64,000 bases of DNA from Nitrospirota bacterium (GCA_002737345.1 NSIK01000024.1:1-64000), one strand, 5' to 3'. Shown: positions 37,949-47,456, numbered from the stretch's first letter. A program made the numbers and translations. Notes: generated by a model not told the origin, from the sequence alone.

Positions 37949-39793
37949 ATGCTCCAAATCGAATCTGTCAGTAAACAATATTCCACGAGAGTGCTCCTTG
38001 AGAATGCGACGGCGCATCTCCGCCCCGGCTCGCGAGTGGGCCTGGTGGGACCGAACGGCGCCGGCAAGACGACCCTCTTCCGCATGATCCTGGGCGAGGA
38101 GTCGCCGGACGAGGGCACCATCCGCAAACGGCCCAGGCTCCGCATCGGCTATCTCCCGCAGGAGCTCGAAACCATCACGGGCAAAAACGTGCTGGACGCC
38201 ACCCACCGCGACATCTATCCCGAGCATGAAGCCGAACGCATCCTCATGGGATTGGGATTTTCGGAGCTCGACTTTGGGCGTGAAGTCGAAAAGCTGTCAG
38301 GCGGCTATCGGATGCGCGTCGCCTTGGCGCATCTGCTGTTAAGCAAGCCTGACGTGCTGATGCTCGACGAACCGACCAACCACTTGGACAAACCGACACA
38401 GCGCTGGTTCGAGCAATTCCTCCTGAACTCGGAAATGACGTTGCTGATGATCAGTCACGACACGGAATTTCTCAATCGCGTCGTCACCCACATCTGGGAC
38501 CTCCGGCACCATAAGATGGAAGAGTATCGCGGCAGCTACACCTCGTTCCAGAAAATCCGCGCCGAGCGTGATGCACAGCAAGAAGCCGCCGCGGGACGGC
38601 AGGCCAAAGAAGTCGCGCGGGTTCAAACCTTTGTGGATCGATTCCGCTACCAGGCAAACAAAGCCAGCCAGGTCCAATCGCGCATCAAGCAGCTTGATAA
38701 GGTCAAGATGATTGAGGTGAAACGCGATCCCAGGCGGGTGAAGTTTAAGTTTCCCATCCCCCCACCAAGCGGCCGGCAGGTGCTGGAGCTCCAGGGTGCG
38801 GCCAAACGCTACGGCGAAAAAGTGATCTACACGAAAGTCGATTGTTCGATCGAGCGGGGTCAGCGCGTGGCCTTGGTAGGAGAAAACGGGGCGGGCAAAA
38901 GCACGCTGCTCAAAATGCTGGCTGGGGTGCTGGCACTGGACAACGGCAAACGGTCTGTCGGCCATGGTGTCACCCTGCACTACTTCGCCCAGCACCAGGC
39001 CGAAACGCTGAACCCCGAACATACGATTCTGGAATCCCTCTCCGTGGTTTCCAACCAGGCGGAAACGAATTTCCTCCGCGGGATTGCTGGTGCCTTCCTG
39101 TTTACCGGCGACGATCAAAAGAAACCGATCAAAGCCCTGAGCGGAGGCGAACGCAACCGCGTCGCGCTCGCACGGATGCTGGTCGAACCAGCCAATACCC
39201 TGCTGCTCGACGAACCGACCAACCACCTCGATCCCGCATCGGTCGACATGCTCACCGACGCCCTCTCGGACTTTCCTGGCACGATCATCTTTATTTCCCA
39301 CGACCCGACTTTCCTGACTAGAGTCTGCACGCGCGTCATTGAAATCGAAGAGGGCAAGGCCCGTAGCTTCACCGGTGACTACGAGTATTACTTGTGGAAG
39401 AAGGCACAGGAAATCGAATCCATCAAGGAATCGAGCGAGGACTTGAAGGGGGCGGATCGCGGGAAAACCGTCGGACCGACCAAGGCCATGCTGTCACAGA
39501 CCCAGGCCAAACCCTCAGCCGGAGAACGCCGCGATCTGAGTAAGACCCAGGCCCGCGTGGAGAAGCAAATCGTCAAAGCTGAAGCCGATATCGCCGAATG
39601 CGAAACGAAGATTAAAGCGCGGGACCTCGAACTGGCCAACCCGGCGCTCTACAAAGATGAATCCACCAAGTGGAGCACGCTGCAAACGGAATACGATGGC
39701 TGGAAGAATGAGCTGGCACGGCTCACAACCAGATGGGAAACGCTCTCAGCCGAGCTGGAAGGCGTCAAACAGAAGCTGACGGCTTACGCGTAG
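37949..39793 (+). CDS. ABC-F family ATPase
   Basis: The 614-residue protein has two ATP-binding cassettes and no membrane domain. Cassette 1 has Walker A GPNGAGKTT (34-42), signature LSGGYRMR and Walker B MLDEPTNHLD. A charged linker follows, then cassette 2 with GENGAGKST, LSGGERNRVALARML and LLDEPTNHLD. A C-terminal coiled coil (from about 520) resembles that of Uup. ABC-F proteins act on ribosomes or DNA rather than transport. The coiled coil favours an Uup/YheS-like housekeeping member over antibiotic-resistance ones. Confidence 0.93.
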   Translation: MLQIESVSKQYSTRVLLENATAHLRPGSRVGLVGPNGAGKTTLFRMILGEESPDEGTIRKRPRLRIGYLPQELETITGKNVLDATHRDIYPEHEAERILMGLGFSELDFGREVEKLSGGYRMRVALAHLLLSKPDVLMLDEPTNHLDKPTQRWFEQFLLNSEMTLLMISHDTEFLNRVVTHIWDLRHHKMEEYRGSYTSFQKIRAERDAQQEAAAGRQAKEVARVQTFVDRFRYQANKASQVQSRIKQLDKVKMIEVKRDPRRVKFKFPIPPPSGRQVLELQGAAKRYGEKVIYTKVDCSIERGQRVALVGENGAGKSTLLKMLAGVLALDNGKRSVGHGVTLHYFAQHQAETLNPEHTILESLSVVSNQAETNFLRGIAGAFLFTGDDQKKPIKALSGGERNRVALARMLVEPANTLLLDEPTNHLDPASVDMLTDALSDFPGTIIFISHDPTFLTRVCTRVIEIEEGKARSFTGDYEYYLWKKAQEIESIKESSEDLKGADRGKTVGPTKAMLSQTQAKPSAGERRDLSKTQARVEKQIVKAEADIAECETKIKARDLELANPALYKDESTKWSTLQTEYDGWKNELARLTTRWETLSAELEGVKQKLTAYA

Positions 39794-39832
39794 CAGCATT
39801 CGCAGAGAATTATCTAGACTAGAGGTTCAACA

Positions 39833-39961
39833 ACAGGATGCTCAAAACGGCCGGCTAGCAAGGCCGCAGCGAGTGAAGGCCTGAGGCGTACCTGCAGGGT
39901 ACGTTGACGATCTGAACGATGCGAGAACGACGCGGGGGGGGCGCTTTTTCAGCGTCCTGTT
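39833..39961. repeat. Intergenic repeat A, best-preserved copy
   Basis: It runs from AACAGGATGCTCAAAA to CTTTTTCAGCGTCCTGTT, which are near-perfect terminal inverted repeats of about 17 bp. Inside lies the palindrome GTACCTGCAGGGTAC. Its right end overlaps the stop codon of the PilZ gene on the minus strand. Confidence 0.8.
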
Positions 39962-40349
39962 AAAGCGAGGATTTGACCGTTTCTTCGAGGTAGTAATACA
40001 ACCAGCGGTTCTTTTCTTTCGTCACCAGCTCGTCCCAGGCAACGCCGATCAGAAACCCCTTCTGCCATGGCTTGGCCCACGCCACTTTCCCGTCGAGCCG
40101 CTCGATCTGCTCTGCGCGATGCGAATCCAGAAACGCCAATGACACGGTCACAGGCAGGGCCGCGGCCAACTTCTCTTTTGCGTGCAAGCCGGCGCCGACA
40201 CTATTGACGTTATCCAATACGGCGGTCATCGCCTTGGCTCCGCTTTTCGGGAAAATTAGCGCCGAGCCAACGAGCGTTGCCCGAACGAACTTACGCCGTT
40301 CATTCGTGGCTGCGATTGATCCACTATTTTTTTGACCCTGCCGCTTCAC
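39960..40349 (-). CDS. PilZ-domain protein
   Basis: The 129-residue protein carries RRKFVR (the RxxxR motif) at about 19-24 and NVNSVGAGL (the D/NxSxxG motif) about 30 residues later, followed by beta-strand segments ending KGFLIGVAWD. This fits a stand-alone PilZ domain, which binds cyclic di-GMP. The start is GTG, 7 bp after a TATACT box, so translation may be leaderless. Its stop codon is supplied by the end of a repeat A copy. Confidence 0.65.
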   Translation of the reverse strand: MKRQGQKNSGSIAATNERRKFVRATLVGSALIFPKSGAKAMTAVLDNVNSVGAGLHAKEKLAAALPVTVSLAFLDSHRAEQIERLDGKVAWAKPWQKGFLIGVAWDELVTKEKNRWLYYYLEETVKSSL

Positions 40350-40356
40350 CAGCCTA

Positions 40357-40384
40357 AGTATAACTGATTAGAAAAATTTGTCCA
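40357..40384 (-). promoter_or_regulatory. Promoter of the PilZ gene, possibly leaderless
   Basis: On the minus strand TGGACA (40379-40384) and TATACT (40357-40362) are 16 bp apart. The -10 box ends 7 bp before the GTG start. Confidence 0.5.
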
Positions 40385-40402
40385 CCGCAGATAACGCAAC
40401 AA

Positions 40403-41692
40403 TTACGAACTCTTCGGCCGATAATACCGACGGCCATTGAGCGATTCAGGAAGATGTTCCTGCTCCTTGGCCTGGGGATCGTCATGGACATAGCGATAGC
40501 CGTCCCCATACCCGAACCCCTTCATCATCGACGCCACGGCATTCCGCAGGTGCAGTGGCACCCCCAGATTCCCCTGAGCCTTCACATCCTCCATCGCCTC
40601 AAGCAGTCCGACGTAAGAGGCATTATCTTTAGGCCTGGTGGCAAGATAGGTCGTCCCCTGGGCTAAGTTGATCTGTGCTTCCGGCAGTCCCACAAACTGG
40701 ACGGCCTGAGCCACTGCGGTCGCCACCACCAGCCCCATGGGGTCAGCATTCCCGACGTCCTCAGAGGCAAAGATCACCAGACGTCTCGCAATAAATTTTG
40801 GGTCCTCCCCTCCTTCCAACATCCGGGCGAGCCAATAGAGGGCCCCGTCAGGATTGGAGTCGCGGAGGCTTTTAATGTAGGCGGAGATGACGTTGTAATG
40901 TTCTTCACCGGACTTGTCGTATCGGATCGATTTCTTCATCAGCGCGGCTTCGAGGGCCGCGCCATCGATCAGACGAGTCCCGTCAGGCTCGGCCTGCTGC
41001 TGCCTCACCACAAAATCCAACGCCGTCAGAATGGCTCTGGCGTCACCGTTGCCATAGGCGATCAATCGTTCTCTGGCCTCGGGAGACAAGCGGGCCTTCC
41101 AGGCCCCCAACCCGATCCCAGAATCCGTGAGCGCCCGGTCTAAGATTTGTCCGAGCGCCTCGCTCGAAAGGGACTTGAGTACGATAACCAAAGAGCGAGA
41201 TAGGAGCGGCGAGATCACTTCGAAGGATGGATTCTCTGTCGTCGCCCCGACCAGGATGATCGTCCCCCGCTCGACATAGGGAAGAAAGGCATCCTGCTGC
41301 GCCTTATTGAACCGATGAATCTCATCGACGAAGAGAATGGTCCGTTGGCCCTTGATAGCCTGACGTTGCTCGGCTGTTTTGATAATAGCTCGGAGCTCGG
41401 AAACACCCCCCGTGACTGCAGAGAAGGGCACGAACTGCGCTTTGGTGTGGCCCGCGACAAGATGAGCCAGCGTGGTCTTGCCGGAGCCTGGAGGCCCCCA
41501 GAAAATCACGGAGGACAATTGATCCGCCTCGATGGCCCTCCGCAAGGGCCGATCCAGCGCAGTGATGTCATCCTGCCCGACGAAATCCGCGAACTCACGA
41601 GGCCTCAAACGCTCGGCCAAGGGAGCCTCAACGGACTTCCCCCCTTCTGGACTGCCAAATAAATCGGGAGTCTGATCGTGAGCAGTCATCAT
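40403..41692 (-). CDS. rarA: Replication-associated recombination protein A (RarA/MgsA)
   Basis: This AAA+ ATPase of about 429 residues has LAERLRPREFADFVGQ, Walker A GPPGSGKTT, Walker B ILFVDEIHRFNKAQQD, sensor GATTENPSFEV and the C-terminal tetramerisation region (GGEDPKFIARRLVIFASEDVG split across 300-330). It acts at stalled forks with SSB. Two adjacent ATGs (41692, 41689) are plausible starts; the frame is open further to 41731 without conserved sequence. Confidence 0.95.
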   Translation of the reverse strand: MMTAHDQTPDLFGSPEGGKSVEAPLAERLRPREFADFVGQDDITALDRPLRRAIEADQLSSVIFWGPPGSGKTTLAHLVAGHTKAQFVPFSAVTGGVSELRAIIKTAEQRQAIKGQRTILFVDEIHRFNKAQQDAFLPYVERGTIILVGATTENPSFEVISPLLSRSLVIVLKSLSSEALGQILDRALTDSGIGLGAWKARLSPEARERLIAYGNGDARAILTALDFVVRQQQAEPDGTRLIDGAALEAALMKKSIRYDKSGEEHYNVISAYIKSLRDSNPDGALYWLARMLEGGEDPKFIARRLVIFASEDVGNADPMGLVVATAVAQAVQFVGLPEAQINLAQGTTYLATRPKDNASYVGLLEAMEDVKAQGNLGVPLHLRNAVASMMKGFGYGDGYRYVHDDPQAKEQEHLPESLNGRRYYRPKSS

Positions 41693-41757
41693 CTCACAGG
41701 CTGCAGGAAGACTATGGCGGCACGCCGACACGTCACTCGCTCACCCAACGTAGGCAA

Positions 41758-42405
41758 CTAATCGGAATCGCCGACGCTGCCACGGCGGATGAGCTTCAAA
41801 AACTCCAGCCTGGTTTGCGGCTGGCTGCGGAAGGCGCCGAGCATGGAGCTCGTGACCGCGATGGTATTCTGTTTTTCGACGCCCCGCATCATCATGCAAA
41901 GATGCCGCGCTTCGACCACCACGCCCACTCCATGCGCATTAAGCTTGGCCTTCAAGGTTTCTGCAATCTGGACGGTGAGCCGCTCTTGGACTTGCAGCCG
42001 CCGCGCAAAGGTATCCACGATACGAGGGATCTTGCTGAGGCCGACCACCTTTTTATTAGGCAGATAGCCCACATGGACCTTGCCGTAGAACGGCAGGAGG
42101 TGATGCTCACACATGCTGAAAAAGTCGAGGTCTTTGACGATCACCATCTCGTCGTACTCGATCGGAAAGAGTGCGTCGTTTAAGAGGTGGTCGATGTCCC
42201 GCTGATACCCCTGCGTCATAAAGGCAAGCGCCTTGGCCACTCGCTCGGGAGTCTTGACGAGCCCATTCCGGCCTGGCTTTTCACCGAGCGCAAGCAACAT
42301 TTCTGTGACCAGGGACTGCAGCACATCCAGATCCACTGGTTTGCCGCTCCCGTTGACGTCTTCAACCTGCCGCTGACCCCGCCGCTTGACTACCTGCTTA
42401 GCCAT
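41758..42405 (-). CDS. folE: GTP cyclohydrolase I
   Basis: The start at 42405 gives 215 residues. Zinc ligands appear in [20 protein letters not shown] and in [21 protein letters not shown] is the family signature. It converts GTP to dihydroneopterin triphosphate for folate or 7-deazaguanine synthesis. Its start overlaps the stop of the upstream QueD/PTPS gene by 8 bp, so the two are coupled and probably serve one pterin pathway. Confidence 0.96.
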   Translation of the reverse strand: MAKQVVKRRGQRQVEDVNGSGKPVDLDVLQSLVTEMLLALGEKPGRNGLVKTPERVAKALAFMTQGYQRDIDHLLNDALFPIEYDEMVIVKDLDFFSMCEHHLLPFYGKVHVGYLPNKKVVGLSKIPRIVDTFARRLQVQERLTVQIAETLKAKLNAHGVGVVVEARHLCMMMRGVEKQNTIAVTSSMLGAFRSQPQTRLEFLKLIRRGSVGDSD

Positions 42406-42847
42406 GCCGTCCCTCTCTGAGTACCGAGGTCTCACTCGCTGGCCCCGCATACTCAAAATAGTTGTCGCGCGTTTCGATCAATCCAACTTTTTCTAACTGT
42501 CCGGCTGGAAGGTGCTTCACGAGGAGATCCCAGATCAGCAGCACCAGATTTTCCCCCGTTGTGGTGCAGTTGGCAAATTCAGGATCGAGGTTGAGATCGT
42601 GATGGTCGAATCTGGCGACCACCTGCTCGTCCACAATCCGGTCTAGCCGGTCGAGATTCACGCTGCCACCGATCGCTGCCGAGACCGCACTGCTCACGGT
42701 CACCAGCACAACATAGTTATGGCCGTGGCCGTTGGGATTATTGCACTTCCCAAACGCAGCCCAGTTTTCTTCGGGCGAGAAATGATCCGTGTGCAGCCGG
42801 TGGGCCGCACAGAACCGATATCGTTTCGTCACGCTCGCCTGTACCAT
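42398..42847 (-). CDS. queD: 6-pyruvoyl-tetrahydropterin synthase / QueD family protein
   Basis: The 149-residue protein has zinc histidines H16 (CAAHRL) and H41/H43 (NGHGHNY), the catalytic Cys35 in [12 protein letters not shown], and LDHHDLN-like [12 protein letters not shown]. It could be QueD (queuosine pathway) or a PTPS feeding tetrahydropterin synthesis; coupling with folE fits both. A stem-loop upstream (42881-42919) separates it from erpA. Confidence 0.88.
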   Translation of the reverse strand: MVQASVTKRYRFCAAHRLHTDHFSPEENWAAFGKCNNPNGHGHNYVVLVTVSSAVSAAIGGSVNLDRLDRIVDEQVVARFDHHDLNLDPEFANCTTTGENLVLLIWDLLVKHLPAGQLEKVGLIETRDNYFEYAGPASETSVLREGRHG

Positions 42848-42880
42848 CGTCGGGTCAGCTCACAGCCAGATCACAAACAG

Positions 42881-42919
42881 AAAAGCCAGGACCGCCCGAC
42901 ACCCGGGCAACCCTGGCTT
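42881..42919 (-). terminator. Stem-loop terminator after the ErpA-like gene
   Basis: Outer arms AAGCCAGG/CCTGGCTT (8 bp) enclose inner arms GCCCG/CGGGC. On the minus strand it is followed by TTTTCTGTTTG. It should end the erpA message before queD. Confidence 0.5.
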
Positions 42920-42965
42920 CCCTCACAGTCAACATGTCCACTCGCGCTACGCCAGCGCACATACC

Positions 42966-43286
42966 TTAGGCGCTAAAAGAACTGCCGCAACCACAGGTCG
43001 TCTTCGCTTGCGGGTTCTTGATCGCAAACCCAGAGCCCTGCAGACTATCGACATAATCGACCTCGGCGCCTTGCAGGAGGGGGGCGCTCTGCGAATCCAT
43101 GATGACCTTCACTTCATTCTTTTCGAACACCGTGTCGTCATCGCCCATCTTCGACTCAAAGGCCATGCCATATTGATAGCCATGACATCCGCCGCCCTTG
43201 ACGTAGACGCGCAACCCGATGATGTCTTTTTCTTCCACCATCAGTTCTTTGATCTTTTGTTCTGCCAGTGCCGTAATCGTCAGCAT
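42966..43286 (-). CDS. erpA: A-type iron-sulfur carrier (HesB/IscA/ErpA)
   Basis: The 106-residue protein has the three family cysteines: C34 in GGGCHGYQYG, and C98 and C100 in CGCGSSF. GFAIKNPQAK precedes them. It delivers Fe-S clusters to apo-proteins. The neighbours upstream are a [2Fe-2S] ferredoxin and a NuoF-like Fe-S flavoprotein, likely clients or co-regulated partners. A strong ribosome binding site (AGAGGAGG) precedes the ATG. Confidence 0.93.
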   Translation of the reverse strand: MLTITALAEQKIKELMVEEKDIIGLRVYVKGGGCHGYQYGMAFESKMGDDDTVFEKNEVKVIMDSQSAPLLQGAEVDYVDSLQGSGFAIKNPQAKTTCGCGSSFSA

Positions 43287-43354
43287 TGAGATCCTCCTCT
43301 TGTGACCAGGCCGTCATTCGAAACCTACCTGGGATGACTTAGTGTAACACCTCT

Positions 43355-43708
43355 TTACCCAATTTCAATACCCTGCGACTCAGACTCCCCCGTCGTGGGT
43401 GCCTCCCACTTACCTTCTGGCACCACCACCACCACATCTCCCAGCACCTTGGCCTGGCACCCGAGGCGGTGCCACGGCTCGCTGAGGGCTTCTCGATCGA
43501 GCAGATCCTGCTCATCGAAATCGATCTCCGACAGGTTCTCGGCTCCGCTCTGGACTTCCACCCGACAGGTGGTACAGGAGGCGTTCCCGCCGCAATCGTT
43601 GTTCAACACAAACCCGAGGAGCTTCGACGCCTCCAGTAACGACGTATTGAGCTCAACCTCTCCGCTCTTGCCCTGAGGATGAAGAAACGTCACGCGCGGC
43701 ATCGCCAC
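43355..43708 (-). CDS. [2Fe-2S] ferredoxin, plant/adrenodoxin type
   Basis: The 117-residue protein has the cluster motif DCGGNASCTTC (C-x5-C-x2-C) and the distal Cys in LGCQAKV. It starts 6 bp after the stop of the NuoF-like gene, so the two are co-translated. The ferredoxin is likely the electron partner of that NADH-binding subunit. The start could also be the Met at residue 3. Confidence 0.92.
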   Translation of the reverse strand: MAMPRVTFLHPQGKSGEVELNTSLLEASKLLGFVLNNDCGGNASCTTCRVEVQSGAENLSEIDFDEQDLLDREALSEPWHRLGCQAKVLGDVVVVVPEGKWEAPTTGESESQGIEIG

Positions 43709-43714
43709 TCCCTC

Positions 43715-45016
43715 TTAATGTGCCGCTGCACCAGCCGCTACCGGCTGATAGGGACAGCGCTGCAAACGGATATGCTCATCGAACTCGTGGCGGAACAGCT
43801 TCACGCTGCTCTGGACCAACACGGCTGCGCCGGTCACCAAGGTGCAATAGCCAGTCCCCTTCACAAACCCGCAGAGCTGGAGAAGGCTATCCATATCCTT
43901 CTGCGTCCCCTCGCCCTGCTCGATCTTGGTCAAGAGTGCGGTGAGATTGATCGTCCCCATGCGGCAGGGAGGACATTGTCCGCAACTCTCGTCCCTGAAG
44001 AAGCTTGAGAAATGGAGGGTCTTCGCCACCATACAGGTCGCATCATCAACCACGATCATGCCGGCTGAACCGAGTCCTGTGCCAGCTTTCTTCAGCGAAT
44101 CGAAGTCCATCGTCAAATCGAGCTGATCGGCGGTGACCATGGAAAAGGCCGGACCGCCTGGGAACACCGCCTTGATCTCGCGCCCGCCCGGGACGCCGCC
44201 GCCGCAGGTATCAATCAACTCCCGGATCGTGATGCCCATCGGCCGCTCGTACACACCCGGCCTGTTGATCGCGCCGCTGAGCGAGAACATCATCGTGCCG
44301 GGGCACTTTTCCGTGCCGACTTGCGTAAACCACGCCGAGCCCTTCTGGAGGATCCTCGGAATGTTGCAGAGAGTTTCAACGTTGTTGACCAGAGTCGGTT
44401 TTCCGTAGAGACCGAAATCTGTCGGGTAAAACGGCGGCTTCTGTCTCGGCATGGCCGGCCGCCCTTGCATGGACTCGAGCATCGCCGTCTCTTCACCGGC
44501 CACGTAGCTTCCATGGCCGTCGAAGATTTGCAGGTCGAGATCCATCCCGCTGCCCATGGCATTCGTACCTAGAAAGCCCCGCTCCTTCGCTTGAGCCAAG
44601 GCCTTCTTTAGATTCTCCCGCTCTTCTTGATACTCATGATTCAGATAGATAAAGGCCGCCTTGGCTTGCACCGTATAGGCACCGATAAGACAGCCTTCGA
44701 TGAGCTGATGGGGCGCATGCTTGAGCATGTAACGGTCTTTAAACGTGCCGGGCTCATGTTCGCCCGCGTTGCAGACAAAGTAATGCTCTTTGACCCGGTG
44801 ATTGAGAACCTTTTCCCACTTGATGCCGGTAGGGAAACCGGCGCCCCCGCGCCCACGGAGTCCGGCCTTCTTCAGTTCATTGACGATATCGGTGGCGCTC
44901 AGCTCTTTGACGCACTTCTTCCAGGCCTCGTAGCCCCCGATCTTCAGATAGGCATCGATATCCCAAGGGGATCCGTCAAGTGCTTGGAGAACTCGTGCGT
45001 CAGTTGCGGTCGCCAT
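43715..45016 (-). CDS. NuoF-like NADH-binding flavoprotein (51 kDa subunit type)
   Basis: The 433-residue protein (start at 45016 with GAGGAA upstream) has FMN/NADH motifs GRGGAGFPTGIKW (55-67) and GSYVAGEETAMLESMQG, and [4Fe-4S] ligands C345, C348, C351 and C391. It matches NuoF, HoxF or FdsB cores. No NuoE, NuoG or other complex I gene is beside it; instead a [2Fe-2S] ferredoxin follows directly. It is probably a diaphorase module for NADH-ferredoxin electron exchange or a formate dehydrogenase-type complex encoded elsewhere. Confidence 0.88.
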   Translation of the reverse strand: MATATDARVLQALDGSPWDIDAYLKIGGYEAWKKCVKELSATDIVNELKKAGLRGRGGAGFPTGIKWEKVLNHRVKEHYFVCNAGEHEPGTFKDRYMLKHAPHQLIEGCLIGAYTVQAKAAFIYLNHEYQEERENLKKALAQAKERGFLGTNAMGSGMDLDLQIFDGHGSYVAGEETAMLESMQGRPAMPRQKPPFYPTDFGLYGKPTLVNNVETLCNIPRILQKGSAWFTQVGTEKCPGTMMFSLSGAINRPGVYERPMGITIRELIDTCGGGVPGGREIKAVFPGGPAFSMVTADQLDLTMDFDSLKKAGTGLGSAGMIVVDDATCMVAKTLHFSSFFRDESCGQCPPCRMGTINLTALLTKIEQGEGTQKDMDSLLQLCGFVKGTGYCTLVTGAAVLVQSSVKLFRHEFDEHIRLQRCPYQPVAAGAAAH

Positions 45017-45217
45017 GCGCCATTCCTCACCCATTTGGCTCAACGTATGAACCGATACTATAAGGTGCCTCGCCTATCTTCGTCAAGGCAATGACTTGAT
45101 AATAGGCCTGAATCTCAACGACTTAGGGCCACTGCCCCACCTGGGACTAGGCATAGTGGCCATTTGACCCGGTTACGTGAGTGGTGGAGGGGCCCAGCGA
45201 GGAGGGGAAATCAGTTC

Positions 45218-45245
45218 ATCGCCGGCGGGCTTTCCCGCCGGCGAT
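45218..45245 (-). terminator. GC-rich hairpin after the urate-oxidase-N gene
   Basis: ATCGCCGGCGGG and its perfect reverse complement form a 12-bp stem with a CTTT loop, 11 bp after the stop codon at 45257. There is no long T-run (GAACTGATTTCC follows). It lies in a 240 bp gap with no gene. Confidence 0.55.
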
Positions 45246-45256
45246 CAGAGGAAATC

Positions 45257-45847
45257 CTACCTGAGGTGGCTGCCGACAGCCATGAACAACAGCATGGGGA
45301 TCGACAACATAAAGTTGACCCGCGAGGCGAGGAGCGCCGTCCGGCCCCACTGGGCCATTTCCGCTGGCGCAGGGGTTCCCTGACCCGCAGCCGTCACCGC
45401 CGCGATGATCTTCTTCTGGTTCGGCCAAATGATTGCGTGCACATTGGCCATCATGATGATACCCAAGGTACCACCGATCATGAGCGCGGTCGCGCCTGTG
45501 CCACCCTGCATGCCATAGATTTTCGCATACAAGAGGATCCCGGTCAGCACCGTGACCGTGGCGCCATAACGGAACCAGTTCAACGCGGCGGGCATCAACT
45601 TGGGAATCACGATATTCTTGGTTGGCCCGTCCAGACTCTTTAAAAATGCGGCATTGATGAGGTTGAAGAAATATAACAGCCCGATCCAGATGATCCCGGC
45701 TAGAAAGTGCCCCCAGCGCAACAACAGACCGGCCCAGTCCGGCTCGCCAACCCCAACACCGACGATACCGAGATATCCCACCATCAACACTGCGGTCAGC
45801 GCAAACCCTGCGCCGATCGTCTGCATCGGATTCTCAAGAAATTTCAT
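45257..45847 (-). CDS. Stand-alone urate-oxidase-N (PuuD N-terminal) domain membrane protein
   Basis: The 196-residue protein has about five membrane helices. RWGHFLAGIIWIGLLYFFN and NVHAIIWPNQKKII carry histidines and the pattern of the Urate_ox_N domain, which in PuuD is fused to a cytochrome c domain. Here the cytochrome domain is absent. Purine breakdown genes are not nearby; the lone domain in this position, next to malate dehydrogenase and NADH-binding proteins, more likely serves a membrane redox role. Function is open. Confidence 0.75.
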   Translation of the reverse strand: MKFLENPMQTIGAGFALTAVLMVGYLGIVGVGVGEPDWAGLLLRWGHFLAGIIWIGLLYFFNLINAAFLKSLDGPTKNIVIPKLMPAALNWFRYGATVTVLTGILLYAKIYGMQGGTGATALMIGGTLGIIMMANVHAIIWPNQKKIIAAVTAAGQGTPAPAEMAQWGRTALLASRVNFMLSIPMLLFMAVGSHLR

Positions 45848-45935
45848 TATGTCTCCTTAGTTTCAGTTAACTGCTTTGGGCATTCTGTACTGCAGGTCGC
45901 TTGGCTTGTCAAGCGAGGCCTAAGACCTCATCACG

Positions 45936-46877
45936 TTATGCCATCAACCGATCGACGGTCGCGCAGAGTTCGCGCACCGCGCGAGCAGAACTTTCCAGCC
46001 CCGCGTGTTCTTCCGCCGTCAGCTCATATTCGACCACCTGCTCCGCCCCGCCCCGGCCCAGTTTAACCGGCACCCCGACCACGACATCCTTCAATCCATA
46101 TTCGCCCTCGCAGAGCACCGCACAGGGCAACACTCGCTTCTGATCCTTCATGATCGCCTCGACCATGTCGACCGCCGAAGCGGACGGGGCATAAAACGCG
46201 CTGCCAGTCTTTAAGAGGTCGACAATTTCGGCACCTCCTTCACGAGTCCGCTTCACGATCGCCTCCAACCGCTCCTTCGTCATCAACTCTGACACAAGCT
46301 TTCCCTTCACTGTCGTATAGCGCGACAGGGGCACCATCGTATCCCCATGCCCCCCCAGCACCATCGCATCCACATCGGGACCTGGCACACTCAACTCGGC
46401 GGCAATGAAGGCGCGCATACGGGCGGAATCGAGTACTCCTGCCATCCCCAGGACCCGCGCTTTCGGCAGGCCGCTGACGCGGCGCGCCACATGCACCATC
46501 GCATCCAGTGGGTTGGTGACAAGAATCAAAATGACGTTCGGCGAGCGGGGGACCAGCTCTGAAACAACCGATTTCACGATCTTGGCATTCGTGGCCAACA
46601 ACTCGTCGCGGCTCATCCCCGGCTTGCGAGGAATACCCGACGTGATCACCGCCACCGCCGAACCAGCCGTTTCATCATAGCCGTTGGTGCCGACAACGCG
46701 GGTACTATAGCCGCAGATCGGCCCGGCCTGGGTGATATCGAGCGCTTTGCCTTGGGGGACTCCCGCGGCGATATCGACGAGCACCACCTCATACTCATCC
46801 TTCTCCGCCAGCCGCTGCGCTGTCGTGCCGCCGACGTTCCCCGCGCCTACCACTGTAATCTTGGGTCTTCCCATCAT
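45936..46877 (-). CDS. mdh: Malate dehydrogenase
   Basis: The 313-residue enzyme (start at the first or second Met) has the NAD-binding [12 protein letters not shown], substrate arginines in [24 protein letters not shown] and the catalytic His in [10 protein letters not shown]. The Arg in IPRKPGMSR is typical for malate over lactate dehydrogenases of the LDH-like MDH group. It acts in the (reductive or oxidative) TCA cycle. Palindromic repeat B lies just upstream. Confidence 0.95.
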   Translation of the reverse strand: MMGRPKITVVGAGNVGGTTAQRLAEKDEYEVVLVDIAAGVPQGKALDITQAGPICGYSTRVVGTNGYDETAGSAVAVITSGIPRKPGMSRDELLATNAKIVKSVVSELVPRSPNVILILVTNPLDAMVHVARRVSGLPKARVLGMAGVLDSARMRAFIAAELSVPGPDVDAMVLGGHGDTMVPLSRYTTVKGKLVSELMTKERLEAIVKRTREGGAEIVDLLKTGSAFYAPSASAVDMVEAIMKDQKRVLPCAVLCEGEYGLKDVVVGVPVKLGRGGAEQVVEYELTAEEHAGLESSARAVRELCATVDRLMA

Positions 46878-46889
46878 CTACTCCTCGTC

Positions 46890-46951
46890 AAACGTGAAAC
46901 GTAAAATGTGAGACGCAGGATCTCCTGACGTCTTGCTTCTCACCTCTCACG
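46890..46951. repeat. Palindromic repeat B
   Basis: AAACGTGAAACGTAAAATGT and, 20 bp on, TTGCTTCTCACCTCTCACG form an inverted pair. It fills the gap between mdh and the preceding unknown gene, and overlaps that gene's last codons. Confidence 0.65.
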
Positions 46952-47354
46952 GATGTTCGTGTTCCGTCCAGCCTGCGACTTTGAAATTGATGGTGCAGAC
47001 GAAATTTTCACCATCGTAGAAATTGACCTTGATCTTCTTCTTGCCATAATTCTTGGCCAGAAAGCCATCTGGATCATCGACCAGCTCCTGATACCCGCCA
47101 GCCGGATACTCGCCGAGTTCGTGAAAGACCACGATCATCCCAACTTTGACTTCCTGCAGCAGCTTGGCCCAGCAGCGGGGATAAACCTCCCAGAACTTGG
47201 TCTCGATCATCTCTTTCGTCGGCTCCAGGCGATCCTCCCCCGGCTTGGTCGGCTGCGCGAACTTCGCCAGCCGGCGGACATAGGGATACTGATTCCCCGT
47301 GAACAGCTTATGGAGCCAAGGCGGCACTGCCGGTCGCTCAGTTTCGTTGCTCAT
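46947..47354 (-). CDS. Unknown protein, 135 residues
   Basis: The start at 47354 (MSNETERPAVPPWLHKLF) avoids frame that runs through repeat B. The protein has FWEVYPRCWAKLLQEVKVGM, VVFHELGEYPAGGYQELVDD and a final beta-strand pair NFYDGENFVCTINFKVAGW. It has no signal or membrane segment. I do not recognise the family. It is flanked by repeat B on both sides, between norD-like and mdh genes on the same strand, so co-expression with either is uncertain. Confidence 0.7.
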   Translation of the reverse strand: MSNETERPAVPPWLHKLFTGNQYPYVRRLAKFAQPTKPGEDRLEPTKEMIETKFWEVYPRCWAKLLQEVKVGMIVVFHELGEYPAGGYQELVDDPDGFLAKNYGKKKIKVNFYDGENFVCTINFKVAGWTEHEHP

Positions 47355-47363
47355 GCTCTGTCT

Positions 47364-47456
47364 TTCGTGAAAGGTGAAACGTAAAACGCAAAACGGTTGA
47401 CTCGAAATTACCACATGACATTTCTTTCACTTCTCACGTTTCACCGTTCACGTCGT
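47364..47456. repeat. Palindromic repeat B
   Basis: GTGAAAGGTGAAACGTAAAA and, at the right end, TTCTCACGTTTCACCGTTCA form the inverted arms. It fills the gap after the NorD-like gene and includes that gene's stop region. Confidence 0.7.
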
